A DNA stretch of 64,000 nt from Puniceibacterium sp. IMCC21224 (lineage in GTDB: Bacteria > Pseudomonadota > Alphaproteobacteria > Rhodobacterales > Rhodobacteraceae): NCBI RefSeq assembly GCF_001038505.1, contig NZ_LDPY01000001.1, positions 806,001-870,000 on the forward strand, in the 5' to 3' direction. Below are positions 1-9,006 of the stretch, piece by piece. How positions within the stretch are numbered: position 1 is the stretch's first letter; each line of letters starts with the position of its first letter. The translations under genes were made by a program, and so were the position numbers. The notes under the pieces are model-generated. The model ran no database searches, had not been told where the DNA came from, and saw nothing but the letters and a program-made list of their open reading frames with translations.

Positions 1-299
1 AGGAATTGGCCGCCGAAGCTGGGTTCACCGTCGAACCCAGATACGAGACGCTGCAATATCCGACGCTTTACGCGCTGGTGGCCGGGGGGTTGGGGGCCAC
101 AGTCATGCCGGTGGTGGATCCTAATTTCCTTGCCGCCTCGCGGCTTGTCGCGGTGCCGTTTCACGGACGCAAGGTATCGCGCAAAATCGGGGTGATACAG
201 CGACGCGGAGAGCCGCTTTCGCCAGCGTCGCGCCTGTTCATTCGAACGGTTCGGGATACGGTTCTGCGGTATCGGGATCATTTTCAACTGCAAATGTGA
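1..299 (+). CDS. LysR-family transcriptional regulator, C-terminal fragment
   Basis: Only the last 98 or so codons are in the window; the frame is open from the left edge and ends in TGA at 297-299. The residues match the effector-binding domain of LysR regulators: a segment reading LVAGGLGATVMPV, which is the usual glycine-rich turn, is followed by a short basic stretch and the final helix with a conserved FIRTVRD pattern. No HTH is visible because the N-terminus lies outside. The gene is 272 bp upstream of a TRAP transporter on the same strand, so it may control that operon, but LysR genes are often divergent from their targets and this one is not. The family call is secure; the role is inferred. 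Confidence 0.8.
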   Translation, partial: ELAAEAGFTVEPRYETLQYPTLYALVAGGLGATVMPVVDPNFLAASRLVAVPFHGRKVSRKIGVIQRRGEPLSPASRLFIRTVRDTVLRYRDHFQLQM

Positions 300-361
300 T
301 TGTTCAGTTTTTCAGAATCATTATTATGTTTTTCCGGTTTGCCGAAATGGTCCCGAGCGAC

Positions 362-378
362 TTAGTTTACAAAACTAG
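362..378. promoter_or_regulatory. Candidate operator: inverted repeat upstream of TRAP operon 1
   Basis: The half-sites TAGTTT (363-368) and AAACTA (372-377) form a perfect 6-bp inverted repeat with a 3-bp spacer. It sits in the 272-bp gap between the LysR fragment and the first TRAP solute-binding gene. The ten bases GTTTACAAAA inside it recur at 5455-5464, just before the CoA-transferase gene. A shared site fits co-regulation by one of the two LysR proteins, but the motif is AT-rich and short, so chance is possible. Confidence 0.35.
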
Positions 379-571
379 GCGAGGGGGAGCGTCTGGGGCC
401 AAGGCCATATGTCGGACCGCGGCGCGTCTTGTCGGCGGTCGGGAATGGTTGCGCTGTTCAGAAATAATCGTCGAATGGTCAATCCTGCGCTCGATCTTTG
501 GTCGCGCAGGGCCTGGCCGCAATATACCGGAGCGGCAAAGCCCGCCCGGTGCCATCAAGGAGGAGGAAGAC

Positions 572-1609
572 ATGACACTCAACAGACGGACCATGCTTAC
601 GCGCAGTCTTGCAGCCAGTGCGGTGCTTGCCACGCCGGCGATCCTGCGGGCCGCTTCGGCGGTCGAGCTGACCATCCTGTCGGGCAGTCCCGACAAACAT
701 GTGATTTCCCGTGGCGGGGTCGCGCCGTTTATGGAAAAGCTCAAGGAAACGGTTGGCGATGCCATCAGCTATAACTATTTTCCTGCGGGCCAGCTTGCGC
801 CGTTGAAACAGTTGCTTGGTGCGGTGCAAAGCGGCGTCGGCGACGCCGCCCCGCTCCCGGTGGGCTATTCATCTGACAAGATGCCGCTGAACGGTGTGAC
901 GATGCTGCCCGGCCTGGGAGCATCGGCGCATCAGATCATCGCGGCCTATTCCAAGGCGGTCAAAGATCCGGTCTACATGAACGAATACGAGGCCAACAAT
1001 GTGGTGCCGATCTGGAACATGGCCTTTCCGCCGTACCAATACGTCGCCACCGATGAGGCGGTAAAGACCCTCGAAGGGTTCAAGGGCAAGGTCATCCGCT
1101 CGGCCGGGGGGTCGACCAACCTCGCGGTTCAGCAGCTTGGCGCTTCGCCGACCGAAGTGGCCGCTGGTGACATCTATGTGGCAATGGAACGCGGCACGGT
1201 CAGCGCGACGATCTCGTCCTATCTGACGATCGAGGGGTATGGCGTGGCCGAGTTGTGCAAGGCAGCCAGCCGGAACGGATCGTTCGGCAATTTCTCGAAC
1301 ATCTTCTGCATCAGTGCGAAGAAGTGGGAAACCATCCCCGATGATATTCAAAAGGCAATGATGGACGCGGGCCAATGGACCGAGGATCACGTTGCTGACG
1401 TCATGGACACCGAAGCCGAAGAGCTGGCGAAAAAGTTCGAGGGCCTCGGGGTCGAGATATACGACTTTCCCGCGGACCAGCTTGCCCTTATCAACGACAA
1501 GCTGGCCTTTGTGCAGGAAGACTGGGTTGAGCGGTTGGAAGCGCGCGGGGTCAAGGCGCGCCAGGCGCTGGACCTCTATAAATCGACGCTGGCGGAAATG
1601 TCTGCGTGA
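572..1609 (+). CDS. TRAP transporter solute-binding protein (DctP family)
   Basis: This 345-residue periplasmic binding protein captures an organic acid and passes it to the membrane partners encoded next. ATG at 572 is chosen because AGGAGGAAG ends four bases upstream; the frame is open further left, but those residues look non-coding. The N-terminus has twin arginines followed by T-M-L, a hydrophobic run and an AxA-type site near residue 30, so export may use the Tat route or Sec. The body has the DctP fold signature, including a conserved region around VAMERGTVSATIS, where the family places the substrate-contacting strand. Its stop overlaps the GTG start of the small permease by four bases. 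The substrate is unknown. Confidence 0.9.
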   Translation: MTLNRRTMLTRSLAASAVLATPAILRAASAVELTILSGSPDKHVISRGGVAPFMEKLKETVGDAISYNYFPAGQLAPLKQLLGAVQSGVGDAAPLPVGYSSDKMPLNGVTMLPGLGASAHQIIAAYSKAVKDPVYMNEYEANNVVPIWNMAFPPYQYVATDEAVKTLEGFKGKVIRSAGGSTNLAVQQLGASPTEVAAGDIYVAMERGTVSATISSYLTIEGYGVAELCKAASRNGSFGNFSNIFCISAKKWETIPDDIQKAMMDAGQWTEDHVADVMDTEAEELAKKFEGLGVEIYDFPADQLALINDKLAFVQEDWVERLEARGVKARQALDLYKSTLAEMSA

Positions 1610-2127
1610 CGCAGGCCGTCCCCCAAACCAAGCCTCTCGACGGTGCGCTTTGCATCGTCGAGAATTTCATGGCGGTCATCGCGGGTGCGGTGCTTGCGGT
1701 TGTCATGCTGCTGGTCAGCGCCGATGCCGTTTTGCGTCACATCTTTCTGGCACCGATTCCGTGGCAATTTACCCTGACTGAAAGCTATCTGATGGTGGCC
1801 GGAATCGCGATGGGCCTGCCCTGGGGTTATCGCACTGGTGGGCGCATCCGCATCAATCTGTTGCTTAGCTTCGTTCCCGCTGGTCGCCGACGTCTGATGC
1901 TGCGGGTCGGCAACCTGCTGGTCGCGCCCTACATTGCGGTTTTGTGCTGGAAATCAGCCGAGAAAACCTGGGACGCCTTTGCTAACAGCGAATACATGAT
2001 GGGCATCATCGACTGGCCCGTCGGCTGGAGCTGGATCTGGGTCCCGCTCGCCCTTGCTGTGCTGACCATTCGCCTTGTCTTTGACGCGTTCGGTGACGTT
2101 GATCACGCCGATTCGGCAGAACATTGA
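1606..2127 (+). CDS. TRAP transporter small permease (DctQ family)
   Basis: A 173-residue integral membrane protein with four predicted hydrophobic segments, the normal size and topology for the Q subunit that pairs with the large permease. It begins at GTG 1606, giving a GTGA overlap with the upstream solute-binding gene, which argues for translational coupling. A conserved W-x-x-RTGGRI-like stretch after the second membrane segment (GYRTGGRIRIN) fits the family. The large permease starts 14 bases downstream, so the three form one transporter operon. Confidence 0.88.
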   Translation: MTQAVPQTKPLDGALCIVENFMAVIAGAVLAVVMLLVSADAVLRHIFLAPIPWQFTLTESYLMVAGIAMGLPWGYRTGGRIRINLLLSFVPAGRRRLMLRVGNLLVAPYIAVLCWKSAEKTWDAFANSEYMMGIIDWPVGWSWIWVPLALAVLTIRLVFDAFGDVDHADSAEH

Positions 2128-2140
2128 GACCTGAAAACCT

Positions 2141-3427
2141 ATGACAATATTCTTCGGAACGCTTTTTCTGATAGGCCTGCTGCTGGTCGGAATCCCGGTC
2201 GGCTATGCTCTGGGCATCGCTGGCAGTCTCGCGCTTTTGTATATCGCTCCCATGGCCACCGTGCTGGGCCTGATGACCGAAGTTGTGCATCACACCTTTG
2301 CGAATTTCGCGATCCTGACCATTCCCGCCTTTGTTCTGATGTCAGAGTTTCTGTCAGCAGGGGGCATCGCCGATGACATGATGATCGCCTGCAACCGGCT
2401 GCTGCGCCGGGTGCGCGGGGGGCTGGCCGTGGCCTGCGTTCTTGCCGGGGCGGTGCTGGCCGCCTCTTCGGGCAGTTCTACCGCCTCGGTCGCAACAATT
2501 TCTCGTGCGGCGTTCCCGACGATGAAGCGGCTGGGTTACAATCCTGGACTCGCCGTCGGGACCATTGCGATTTCCGGCACTCTGGCGATCATGATCCCGC
2601 CGTCCATCGCGTTAGTCGTCTATGGCATCCTGACCGAGGAAAGCATCGGCAAGCTGTTTATCGCCGGGATCGGGCCGGGGATCGTGACGGCGCTGGGTTA
2701 TGTGGCGACGATCCTGTTCATCCTGTGGCGTCGCCCCGACTACGCGCCTGACATGCTGACCGCACTGGTCGACGAATCCGGTGAAGTTATTGAACAAAAA
2801 GGCCGGGTCTGGCCGATTGGGCTGTTGGTGGCACTGGTGCTGGGTGCGCTCTATTCCGGGCTGGCCACACCAACCGAAGTTGGCGCAATTGGCGCAGTCG
2901 GTGCCTTTGTACTGGCCCTTGCCCTGGGTCGTTTGAAACCGGCAGACATGGTTCGCGCCATTGGCAACACGCTGCGCACCACGACGATGATTGTCACCAT
3001 CATTTTCGGCGCGCTGATGTTTGGCTACTTCATGACCTTCACCCAGACGACAAATCGCCTGCTTGGCTTTATCGCTGAGGCGGAATTATCGCCCTATACC
3101 GTGCTGGTCGCGATTTTGCTGGTCTATCTGCTGTTGGGGATGTTGATGGATCAGTTTGCCATTCTGGTCCTGACGGTACCGATCAGCTATTCGATCATCA
3201 CTGGGCTGGGATTCGATCCGATCTGGTTTGGGGTGCTTATCGTTAAGACCGCTGAAATCGGCCTGGTGACTCCGCCGGTGGGGTTGAATGTCTTTATTGC
3301 GTCAGCCGCCACGGGACAGCCGACAAAGGTCGGTTTCCGTGGTGTGGCACCGTTTGTGGTGACGGAATTGATTCTTCTTGCCCTCTTTGTGATGTTCCCA
3401 CAAATATCCCTGTTCCTCGTGAACTGA
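2141..3427 (+). CDS. TRAP transporter large permease (DctM family)
   Basis: A 428-residue, very hydrophobic protein with about twelve membrane segments, full length for the DctM subunit that carries sodium-coupled substrate across the inner membrane. Family signatures are visible: GSSTASVATISR near the first third, MIPPSIALVVYGI in the middle, and GLVTPPVGLNVF near the C-terminus. ATG 2141 lies 14 bases after the small permease stop. A flavin reductase gene follows 15 bases later, so transport and catabolism are probably transcribed together. Confidence 0.93.
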   Translation: MTIFFGTLFLIGLLLVGIPVGYALGIAGSLALLYIAPMATVLGLMTEVVHHTFANFAILTIPAFVLMSEFLSAGGIADDMMIACNRLLRRVRGGLAVACVLAGAVLAASSGSSTASVATISRAAFPTMKRLGYNPGLAVGTIAISGTLAIMIPPSIALVVYGILTEESIGKLFIAGIGPGIVTALGYVATILFILWRRPDYAPDMLTALVDESGEVIEQKGRVWPIGLLVALVLGALYSGLATPTEVGAIGAVGAFVLALALGRLKPADMVRAIGNTLRTTTMIVTIIFGALMFGYFMTFTQTTNRLLGFIAEAELSPYTVLVAILLVYLLLGMLMDQFAILVLTVPISYSIITGLGFDPIWFGVLIVKTAEIGLVTPPVGLNVFIASAATGQPTKVGFRGVAPFVVTELILLALFVMFPQISLFLVN

Positions 3428-3442
3428 TCTGAAAGGCCAATC

Positions 3443-4042
3443 ATGCATTACGGCAGCACCCGTCCCGATGTCCTGACATTCGACCCGTTCAAAGCAATCG
3501 TCGCGCCGCGCCCGATTGGCTGGATCGGGACCGTGAATGCCGACGGTATCCCGAACCTCGCACCCTATTCGTTTTTCATGCCGCTCGGGGCCAATCCGCA
3601 CATGATCGGGTTCACCAGCGAAGGGATGAAGCACTCAGCGGCCAACGCGCAGTCGCAGGGCGAATTTACCTTTTCCCTCGCGACCGACGCGCTGAAAGAG
3701 GCGATGAACACCACTTCGGAGGCACATCCTGACGGTGCGAACGAATTTGAACTGGCGGGGCTGACGATCGGGACCTCGATTGCGGTCTCGGCCCCGTTTG
3801 TTGCCGAAAGCCCTGCCGCTCTGGAATGCAAGACAGTCTCGGTCGAACAGATACGGGATATGAATGGTGATCCGGTTGATCGGTTTTTTGTCATTGGTCA
3901 GGTGGTGCAAACTCATATCAACGACGCTTATATTGTGAATGGGCGTTTTGATACCGCCGCCGCCAGTCCGATTGCCCGGCTGGGGTATCGCGATTACGCA
4001 ACGACGGACACGCTTTGGGAACTGACCCGTCCCGATGACTGA
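3443..4042 (+). CDS. Flavin reductase-like / DIM6-NTAB family protein
   Basis: A 199-residue protein of the FMN-binding split-barrel flavin reductase family. The motif APRPIGWIGT near the N-terminus and the following NLAPYSFF stretch are the usual FMN-contact region. Members either supply reduced flavin to a two-component oxygenase or are oxidoreductases themselves. No oxygenase large component is encoded in this locus, so a partner would have to be elsewhere. The stop overlaps the next gene by 8 bp, tying it to the FAD oxidase. Confidence 0.85.
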   Translation: MHYGSTRPDVLTFDPFKAIVAPRPIGWIGTVNADGIPNLAPYSFFMPLGANPHMIGFTSEGMKHSAANAQSQGEFTFSLATDALKEAMNTTSEAHPDGANEFELAGLTIGTSIAVSAPFVAESPAALECKTVSVEQIRDMNGDPVDRFFVIGQVVQTHINDAYIVNGRFDTAAASPIARLGYRDYATTDTLWELTRPDD

Positions 4043-5444
4043 TGCGTCGGTGCCTGTGTCTCTGGCTCGGCTGATCGGCGCGGCGCATGTACTGACCGCG
4101 CCCGATGCAACTGCCCCCTATTATACCGACTGGGTTGGCCGAACCTCTGGCGCGGCACTTTGCGTTTGTCGCCCCGGATCTGTCGATGAGGTGGCTGCCA
4201 TCGTGCGCTATTGCGCCGGAGCGGCGATCCCGGTTTTCCCGCAGGGCGGCAACACCAGCTCGACCGCTGGCGGTATCCCGTTGTGCGGCGGGCGCGGTGT
4301 GGTGCTGTGTCTTGCACGGCTCAACAAGATCGAAGAGGTCGACACCGTAAGTGATGCGATCATCGTTCAGGCTGGTTGCACATTGGCGCAGGTCCAGCAG
4401 GCTGCCAAAGATCATGACCGACTGTTTCCGCTGACCCTGTCGTCTGAGGGCAGTTGCCAGATCGGCGGAAATGTGTCGACCAATGCCGGTGGCACTGCCG
4501 TCCTGCGCTATGGCAACACCCGTGATCTGGTGCTGGGGATCGAGGCGGTGCTGGCAGACGGGCGAATCTGGAATGGCCTGCGAACACTGCGCAAGGACAA
4601 CGCCGGTTATGACATGAAATCCATCTTTGTCGGATCCGAGGGTACGCTTGGCATCGTGACCCGTGTCGCGCTAAAGCTGTTCCCCCGCCAGCGTCAACGC
4701 GCCATGGCGTTTGTTGCGCTGCCCGCGCCGCAGGCGGCGGTTGATCTGCTGTTGACTTGCCGCGCCAGTTTCGGAGCGGAACTGGACGCGTTCGAGCTGT
4801 TCTCGGCGTCCCAGCTGCGAATCATCGCCGAGCATATCCCCGGCGTCCGTCTGCCGTTTGCGGCCCTGCCGGATTGGGCATTGATGATCGAGGTCAAAGG
4901 CAACGCGGCCTTTTGCGAATTGTCCGGCCGTCTGGTGGACGTCTTGGGCGGTGCGATGACGTCCGGCCTTATCACCAATGCCGTTCCCGCCGCGACCGAG
5001 GCGCAGGCCAATGCGTTCTGGCACATCCGGCACTCTGTATCTGAGGCCAACAAACAGCACGGTCTGAATTTCACCCACGACACTGCCGTGCCGATTGTTC
5101 GTGTACCCGATTTTCTCGCCGCTGCCGACGCGGCGGTGACGCAGGCTTATCCAGAGGCAACACTCCATAGTGTGTCGCATCTGGGGGACGGAAATGTCCA
5201 TTTCACGGCGATTTTCCCGCATGGCCAAGCTGGCAATGCCGGCAACCTAGGGGGCGAGGTGGCGCGCCTCGTTCACGATATTGCCGTCTCGATGGGGGGC
5301 ACATTCGCTGCCGAGCATGGCATCGGTCAGCGATACCGCGACTCGCTCCAACGCTATAAATCGCCGGTCGAGCTGGATCTTTTTCGAAAGCTCAAGACCG
5401 CGCTTGATCCGCAGGGTATACTGAATCCGGGCAAAGTGCTCTGA
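4035..5444 (+). CDS. FAD-linked oxidase, GlcD / D-lactate dehydrogenase-like
   Basis: A 469-residue 2-hydroxyacid oxidase of the FAD_binding_4 / FAD-oxidase C family. The FAD pyrophosphate loop GGNTSSTAGG is near residue 71, followed by a second FAD region, GGNVSTNAGG, around residue 150. The C-terminus carries the typical HLGDGNVHF and AEHGIG motifs and ends in LNPGKVL. Such enzymes oxidise D-2-hydroxy acids in the cytoplasm or at the membrane and pass electrons onward. Length is normal. It overlaps the flavin reductase gene by 8 bp. A role in oxidising a hydroxy acid imported by the upstream TRAP system is inferred. Confidence 0.88.
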   Translation: MTDASVPVSLARLIGAAHVLTAPDATAPYYTDWVGRTSGAALCVCRPGSVDEVAAIVRYCAGAAIPVFPQGGNTSSTAGGIPLCGGRGVVLCLARLNKIEEVDTVSDAIIVQAGCTLAQVQQAAKDHDRLFPLTLSSEGSCQIGGNVSTNAGGTAVLRYGNTRDLVLGIEAVLADGRIWNGLRTLRKDNAGYDMKSIFVGSEGTLGIVTRVALKLFPRQRQRAMAFVALPAPQAAVDLLLTCRASFGAELDAFELFSASQLRIIAEHIPGVRLPFAALPDWALMIEVKGNAAFCELSGRLVDVLGGAMTSGLITNAVPAATEAQANAFWHIRHSVSEANKQHGLNFTHDTAVPIVRVPDFLAAADAAVTQAYPEATLHSVSHLGDGNVHFTAIFPHGQAGNAGNLGGEVARLVHDIAVSMGGTFAAEHGIGQRYRDSLQRYKSPVELDLFRKLKTALDPQGILNPGKVL

Positions 5445-5454
5445 TAGGTCAGTC

Positions 5455-5464
5455 GTTTACAAAA
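5455..5464 (+). promoter_or_regulatory. Second copy of GTTTACAAAA motif
   Basis: The ten bases repeat those at 365-374 upstream of TRAP operon 1. Here they lie in the 63-bp gap between the FAD oxidase and the CoA-transferase, where an internal promoter or operator would be expected. The flanking bases do not form as good a palindrome as the first copy. Confidence 0.3.
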
Positions 5465-5507
5465 TCTGTCACTGGGGCCACTTTGGCCCACCAGCCCGAG
5501 GTATCCA

Positions 5508-6914
5508 ATGACCGCCATAACCCGCCAGCCCCCCGCGCTCGACGCTCTGATTGCGTTGCGCGGTCGATCTTTTGTCAGCGACGTGTCGGTGACGGGGCAG
5601 GGGCCACATGCGCCGACACGCTTTAAGGTTGGCGAAACGGTTGGTGCGGTTGTTGCCGCTACTGGCGGGATTGTTGCGGACTTGGCCGCGGCGCGTGGCG
5701 GGCCGGTGCAGCCTGTCACATGCGATGCCCGCGCCGCCGCGGCCAGTTTGGCGATGAATCATTTGACCCGTGTTGCAGGCCCTGATGGCACATTTGTCGC
5801 GCCAGCGCCTGACCCCAACATGGCCGCGATGCGCAAGCTGACCCAACCCTGGCCGACGCGGGATGGTCGCCACTTTCTGCCGCATCTCAATCTGCCACAG
5901 CTGCGCGCCCGCGTGCTTGGTGAACTTGGTTGCGGCGATACTGCAGAGGCGGTGCGGACCGCTGTTGCTGGCCGTGATGCGCAGGAACTCGAAACGGCGA
6001 TTGCCCGTGCGCGGGCCTGTGGCGGCATGATCCGCACCCGTGCCGACTGGCGCGATCATCCGCAAGGCCAGCTGCTGGCCAGCCGACCCGTCATCACGAT
6101 AGAGCGTATCGGCGACGCGCCGCCCGAGCCGGTGCCGGGGGGCGCCCGGCCGCTGTCAACCCTGCGGGTGCTTGATCTGACACGGATTCTTGCCGGCCCG
6201 ATCGCGGCGCGCGAATTGGCCAGCCACGGGGCCGATGTGCTGATGATTACGGCCCCGCATCTGGCCCAGACCCCCGATCACGTGCGCGATACCAGTCACG
6301 GGAAACGATCGGCGTATCTTGACCTGAACACCGCCGACGACATGACCCGCCTGCGCGAGCTTATCCGCACGACGGACGTGTTTTCGCAGGGATATCGCCC
6401 CGGTACCTTGAACGCGCGGGGGCTGGGCCCCGAGGCGCTGGCCCAGCTGCGACCCGGTATCGTCACGCTTTCGATCAGCTGTTACGGCCACGGTGGGCCG
6501 CTGTCCGACCGCGCGGGGTGGGAACAGGTGGCGCAGGCAGTGACCGGCATCTGTGCCGAACAGGGGCCACAAGGCCAGCCCGAGCTGATCCCCCTGCCGG
6601 TTTGCGATTACCTGACGGGCTACCTTGGTGCGTTAGGCACGTTGATGGCGCTGGAACGCCGCGCGACAGAAGGCGGCAGCTGGCATGTGCAGGTTTCGCT
6701 CTGCCGTTCGGCGATGTTCCTACAGGATCAGGGATTTTCCGACGCCACTGGCGAATTGCCGACACCAGCGGATCTGGCGCCGTGGTTTGTGGACTCAGAC
6801 GGTGCGCGTGGTGTGATGCGTCATCTTGGGCCAGTGGTGCAGATGCCGGAAACGCCGCCGTTCTGGGCACGTCAAAGCCCGATCCTGGGTCAGGACAGGC
6901 CCGAATGGATCTGA
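5508..6914 (+). CDS. CoA-transferase family III (CaiB/BaiF-like)
   Basis: A 468-residue acyl-CoA transferase. The C-terminal half has the family fold: LRVLDLTRILAGP starts the Rossmann-like part near residue 220, and the catalytic aspartate is probably the D in VCDYLTGYLG, since class III enzymes form an aspartyl-CoA intermediate there. The first 200 residues resemble the degenerate first lobe seen in a Rhodobacteraceae subgroup of this family. The stop (6912-6914) overlaps the start of the downstream LysR gene by ten bases. The likely role is activating a carboxylic acid substrate as its CoA ester; the actual acid is unknown. Confidence 0.82.
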   Translation: MTAITRQPPALDALIALRGRSFVSDVSVTGQGPHAPTRFKVGETVGAVVAATGGIVADLAAARGGPVQPVTCDARAAAASLAMNHLTRVAGPDGTFVAPAPDPNMAAMRKLTQPWPTRDGRHFLPHLNLPQLRARVLGELGCGDTAEAVRTAVAGRDAQELETAIARARACGGMIRTRADWRDHPQGQLLASRPVITIERIGDAPPEPVPGGARPLSTLRVLDLTRILAGPIAARELASHGADVLMITAPHLAQTPDHVRDTSHGKRSAYLDLNTADDMTRLRELIRTTDVFSQGYRPGTLNARGLGPEALAQLRPGIVTLSISCYGHGGPLSDRAGWEQVAQAVTGICAEQGPQGQPELIPLPVCDYLTGYLGALGTLMALERRATEGGSWHVQVSLCRSAMFLQDQGFSDATGELPTPADLAPWFVDSDGARGVMRHLGPVVQMPETPPFWARQSPILGQDRPEWI

Positions 6915-7852
6915 CGAAAAAGTCGTTGCACACTGGCGACTGGCAACCAGAGCTGCGCACGCTGCGCTATTTCCTCTGCGTGGCCGAAGAAAAGAACATC
7001 ACCCGCGCGGCGGAACGGCTGCGGATCGCCCAACCGGCGCTAAGTCGTCAGATTTCCCGGCTTGAGGCCGACCTTGGCCAGCCGGTGTTCCTGCGAACGT
7101 CGCGCGGGGTCGAGTTGACCGAGGCCGGGGAAATTTTGTCCACCCGCGCCTATGCCATCATGGCACAGATCGCGCAGGCCCATCACGACGTGACCTCGCA
7201 GGCGGGATCGGCGCGCGGCGTCGTGGTTGTGGGTATCCCGCCGACGCCCGGCGAATTCATCGTCTCGCCATTGCTCGAACGAACGAAACGTGATTTTCCC
7301 GAGATTGAGCTGCGCTTTGTCGAAGGCTTTTCCCGCGAACTCGAAGGTAAATTGGTGCGCGGTGAAATCGGGCTGGCGGTGATGCACGATGCCCCGCGCG
7401 GGGAAGATACCGTGTCGACCGAACTGCTGGTCGAGCATCTCTATGTGATTGGCCCCTGCGGTTCGCTGGACCGCGAAAGCTATCCGCTGAATGACGCAGT
7501 ACGCCTGCCGCTGATCATGCCGAGCCGACAGAATTACCTGCGGATTCTGATCGACAAACACGCGGATGCCATCGGGGCAGAACTAAATATCATCCAGCGG
7601 GTCGACGGCGTCTCGCATCTGAAATCACTGGTCCGGCACGGGCATGGTTTTACCATCCTGACCTTTGGCGGCGTTCTGAGTGAGATTCAGGCCGGCACGC
7701 TTGAGGCCCGCCCGATCACCGATCCGCAGATCGACTGGACGCTCTGTGTCGCGAGCAAATCTGACCAGAAAAGCAAGCGGGCCATTCAGGTGGTCGCAGA
7801 AGTTACGCAGGAGATCGTCAACGATTTGGTTGCCAGCGGAATCTGGAAGTAA
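6905..7852 (+). CDS. LysR-family transcriptional regulator
   Basis: A 315-residue full-length regulator. The N-terminal winged HTH spans about residues 18-77 (TLRYFLCVAEEKNITRAAERL, then QPALSRQISRLE), followed by the linker helix and a two-lobed effector domain. ATG 6905 is chosen because the HTH then sits at the normal distance from the N-terminus; the frame stays open far upstream, but that stretch is only the CoA-transferase gene in another frame. It overlaps the CoA-transferase by ten bases on the same strand and precedes the second TRAP transporter, so it probably senses a pathway intermediate. Confidence 0.92.
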   Translation: MDLTKKSLHTGDWQPELRTLRYFLCVAEEKNITRAAERLRIAQPALSRQISRLEADLGQPVFLRTSRGVELTEAGEILSTRAYAIMAQIAQAHHDVTSQAGSARGVVVVGIPPTPGEFIVSPLLERTKRDFPEIELRFVEGFSRELEGKLVRGEIGLAVMHDAPRGEDTVSTELLVEHLYVIGPCGSLDRESYPLNDAVRLPLIMPSRQNYLRILIDKHADAIGAELNIIQRVDGVSHLKSLVRHGHGFTILTFGGVLSEIQAGTLEARPITDPQIDWTLCVASKSDQKSKRAIQVVAEVTQEIVNDLVASGIWK

Positions 7853-7856
7853 CGGC

Positions 7857-7905
7857 ATACCTGAGAGGTATCGAAGGCATGAGTTTATAGTATTTGCATC
7901 ATGCC
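7857..7905. promoter_or_regulatory. Inverted repeats before TRAP operon 2
   Basis: Two perfect inverted repeats lie in the 118-bp gap. ATACCT (7857-7862) and AGGTAT (7866-7871) are separated by 3 bp; GGCATGA (7876-7882) and TCATGCC (7899-7905) are separated by 16 bp, with an AT-rich centre. They could be operator sites for the adjacent LysR protein or RNA hairpins ending or buffering the upstream transcript. There is no T-tract after either, which argues against a simple terminator. Confidence 0.4.
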
Positions 7906-7970
7906 GTGGAACGCTTCAATTTGGCGGCGCAGGACCGCGGGGAGCGGTTAGAAGACCAATGGGAGGAACT

Positions 7971-8990
7971 ATGAGCAACTCGACTTTTCCGCGCGCAGTG
8001 GGCTTTGCCCTTGCCGCCAGCTTCGGCTTTGCCAGCATGGCCGACGCCGACACATACAAGTGGATCACGTTCAAACCGCAGGGCGCGGGTGACGCGCAGG
8101 CGATTACCACGCAGTGGCTTGTGGATGAGTTCGCCAAGCGAACTGACGGCAAACACAGCATCGACGTGTTCTGGGGTGGTTCCGTTGCCAAAACTGGCGA
8201 GATCCCCGAGGCACTGGCCGCAGGCGTCGGTGATTTCGGCGATATCATCACGCCGTACTTTCCTGACCTGATGCCACTGAACAACGCCGTCGGCTTTTTC
8301 ATCCCGCAACCGATGAATACGCTCGAAGTCGGGCATTTCATGGAAGAGATGCACGCGACATATCCGGAATTCAAACAGGAGCTGGCGGAAAACAACCTCT
8401 ATGCTTTTGGCTTCCGTCCGCTCGAAGGCTACGGGATGCTGTGCAACAAGCCGGTGACCAGCGCCGCTGATATGCAGGGACTGCGCATCCGGTCCTACGG
8501 CTTTGCCTATCCCAAGCTGATCGAGGCGCTTGGCGCGACGCCGGTGTCCATTGCCACATCCGAGGCCTATGAGGCGCTGCAACGGTCTATCATCGACTGC
8601 ACGCCGATTGGCCCGGCGCTGGCCCGCGGTTGGAAGTATGACGAGGTCGCCAAATACTATATTGAACTGCCACTCGGCGCGTCCTTTGGGCATCTTCTGG
8701 CGATGAACCTTGACAGCTACGAGGGCATGGACGACGAAACCAAAGCCGTGGTTGATCAACTGGGCAAGGATTACCTTGTCGAATATGCGCGCATGCTTGA
8801 TGACGACGACGCACGGGTTCGCGAACTTTGGAAAGGCGATCTTGGCGTCGAAGTCGTTCCCTTTCCCAAAGAAGAGCTGATGGGTGTCCTTGACGACGAT
8901 GGCGTCAAAGAAGTGCGACAGGAATGGATCGACAAAGCAACGGCGGCTGGCCTGCCTGCTGACGAGATCATCAAAAGCTTCCAGTTCTGA
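7971..8990 (+). CDS. TRAP transporter solute-binding protein (DctP family)
   Basis: A 339-residue periplasmic binding protein, paralogous in family but clearly different in sequence from the one at 572. ATG 7971 follows GGGAGGAAC at ideal spacing. A Sec-type signal peptide ends near residue 24 (ASMADA then DTYKW). The mature part has the DctP pattern, with GLRIRSYG near the middle contributing the conserved arginine that in this family salt-bridges the substrate carboxylate. A terminator-like hairpin follows the stop, separating it from the permease genes. Confidence 0.9.
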   Translation: MSNSTFPRAVGFALAASFGFASMADADTYKWITFKPQGAGDAQAITTQWLVDEFAKRTDGKHSIDVFWGGSVAKTGEIPEALAAGVGDFGDIITPYFPDLMPLNNAVGFFIPQPMNTLEVGHFMEEMHATYPEFKQELAENNLYAFGFRPLEGYGMLCNKPVTSAADMQGLRIRSYGFAYPKLIEALGATPVSIATSEAYEALQRSIIDCTPIGPALARGWKYDEVAKYYIELPLGASFGHLLAMNLDSYEGMDDETKAVVDQLGKDYLVEYARMLDDDDARVRELWKGDLGVEVVPFPKEELMGVLDDDGVKEVRQEWIDKATAAGLPADEIIKSFQF

Positions 8991-9006
8991 TCCACCCCCC
9001 CAGACC

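Noticed and set aside
296..571. Longer start for the first TRAP binding protein
   Set aside because: The extra 92 codons contain no conserved residues and would hide the signal peptide; ATG 572 has an ideal ribosome site.
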